A DNA stretch of 6,512 nucleotides, taken from Phenylobacterium sp. (GTDB lineage: Bacteria > Pseudomonadota > Alphaproteobacteria > Caulobacterales > Caulobacteraceae). A program made the translations under genes and the position numbers. Below are positions 6,442 through 6,512 of this stretch, in pieces (positions within the stretch are counted from its first letter, which is position 1; the number at the start of each line of letters is the position of its first letter). Below the pieces are notes generated by a model that was not told the DNA's origin, ran no database searches, and worked only from the letters and a program-made list of their open reading frames with translations. The DNA lies in contig JAHUZY010000155.1 of the NCBI GenBank assembly GCA_019264505.1, positions 1-6,512 of the forward strand, given 5' to 3'.

Positions 6442-6512
6442 CTATGCGGCCGCTAGGTCGGCGTTGGTAGGCTGCCAGTTCCACGGCAGGAGCTCATCGA
6501 TCTGGTTGGCGG
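6442..6512 (-). CDS. tnpC: IS66 family transposase (TnpC), C-terminal 22 residues
   Basis: Reading the minus strand from the window edge gives ANQIDELLPWNWQPTNADLA and two further alanines, then TAG. The I-D-E-L-L-P-W-N-W segment is the hallmark of the IS66 transposase C-terminal domain (the short domain found after the DDE catalytic core), which usually closes the protein within about 10-20 residues as here. The DDE catalytic residues are outside the window, so whether the transposase is intact cannot be judged. It is oriented toward the exported-protein genes, tail to tail. The peptide is short, but the motif is distinctive. Confidence 0.85.
   Translation of the reverse strand, partial: ANQIDELLPWNWQPTNADLAAA

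Larger units (their letters stand above)
6294..6512 (-). mobile_element. IS66-family insertion sequence, end next to the transposase 3' end; truncated by the window edge
   Basis: The element is identified from the C-terminal peptide of its transposase (6442-6512). The outer boundary is placed at 6294, where GTAAACGCCCGGAACTGG begins, because IS66 ends generally begin GTAAGCG or close to it. A similar sequence, GTACGCGTCCGGTTATGG, begins at 6389 and is the alternative boundary. Between 6294 and 6441 there is no gene. The rest of the element, including the accessory genes tnpA and tnpB if present, lies beyond the window. Confidence 0.65.

Noticed and set aside
1..6512. CRISPR array, tRNA/rRNA genes, toxin-antitoxin or phage-defence genes
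   Set aside because: No regularly spaced repeats, no tRNA-like arms and no matching protein motifs were found on either strand.

Overview
The window looks like a chromosomal segment of a high-GC alphaproteobacterium, most likely Caulobacterales (Caulobacter, Phenylobacterium or Brevundimonas type). The basis is the strongly GC-biased third codon positions in the core genes, the HU and LOG-family protein sequences, and the overall gene style. The genus is an inference; no rRNA or other taxonomic marker is present.

Left part (1-3830) is ordinary housekeeping DNA. On the minus strand, in transcription order, it holds a LOG-family nucleotide phosphoribohydrolase (818-1588) closed by a clear hairpin terminator (769-799), a small secreted protein of unknown function (196-732), and the first 43 codons of a probable sugar-type MFS transporter that runs off the window (1-129). 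Divergent from LOG, across a 200-bp intergenic region containing a 13-bp palindrome, is an HU-type DNA-binding protein (1789-2067, plus strand). HU converges on a Na+/phosphate cotransporter with a C-terminal PhoU-like domain (2199-3830, minus strand). A 10-bp GC-rich hairpin lies about 50 bp from each stop and can serve both genes.

Right part (3831-6512) looks accessory. About 620 bp (3831-4453) carry no convincing gene, only short conflicting open frames that could be remnants. Two plus-strand genes for exported proteins of unknown function follow (4454-5542 and 5599-6225). They are separated by 56 bp, probably co-transcribed, and use rarer codons (ATA, CTA, AGA) than the left-hand genes. 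The first has a segment resembling the FlgD-type Ig-like fold. The window ends inside the 3' end of an IS66-family transposase gene on the minus strand (6442-6512), with a candidate terminal repeat near 6294.

The genes do not form one pathway. No defence system, CRISPR array, RNA gene or other clearly new system is visible. The best candidates for novelty are the two exported-protein genes beside the insertion sequence.
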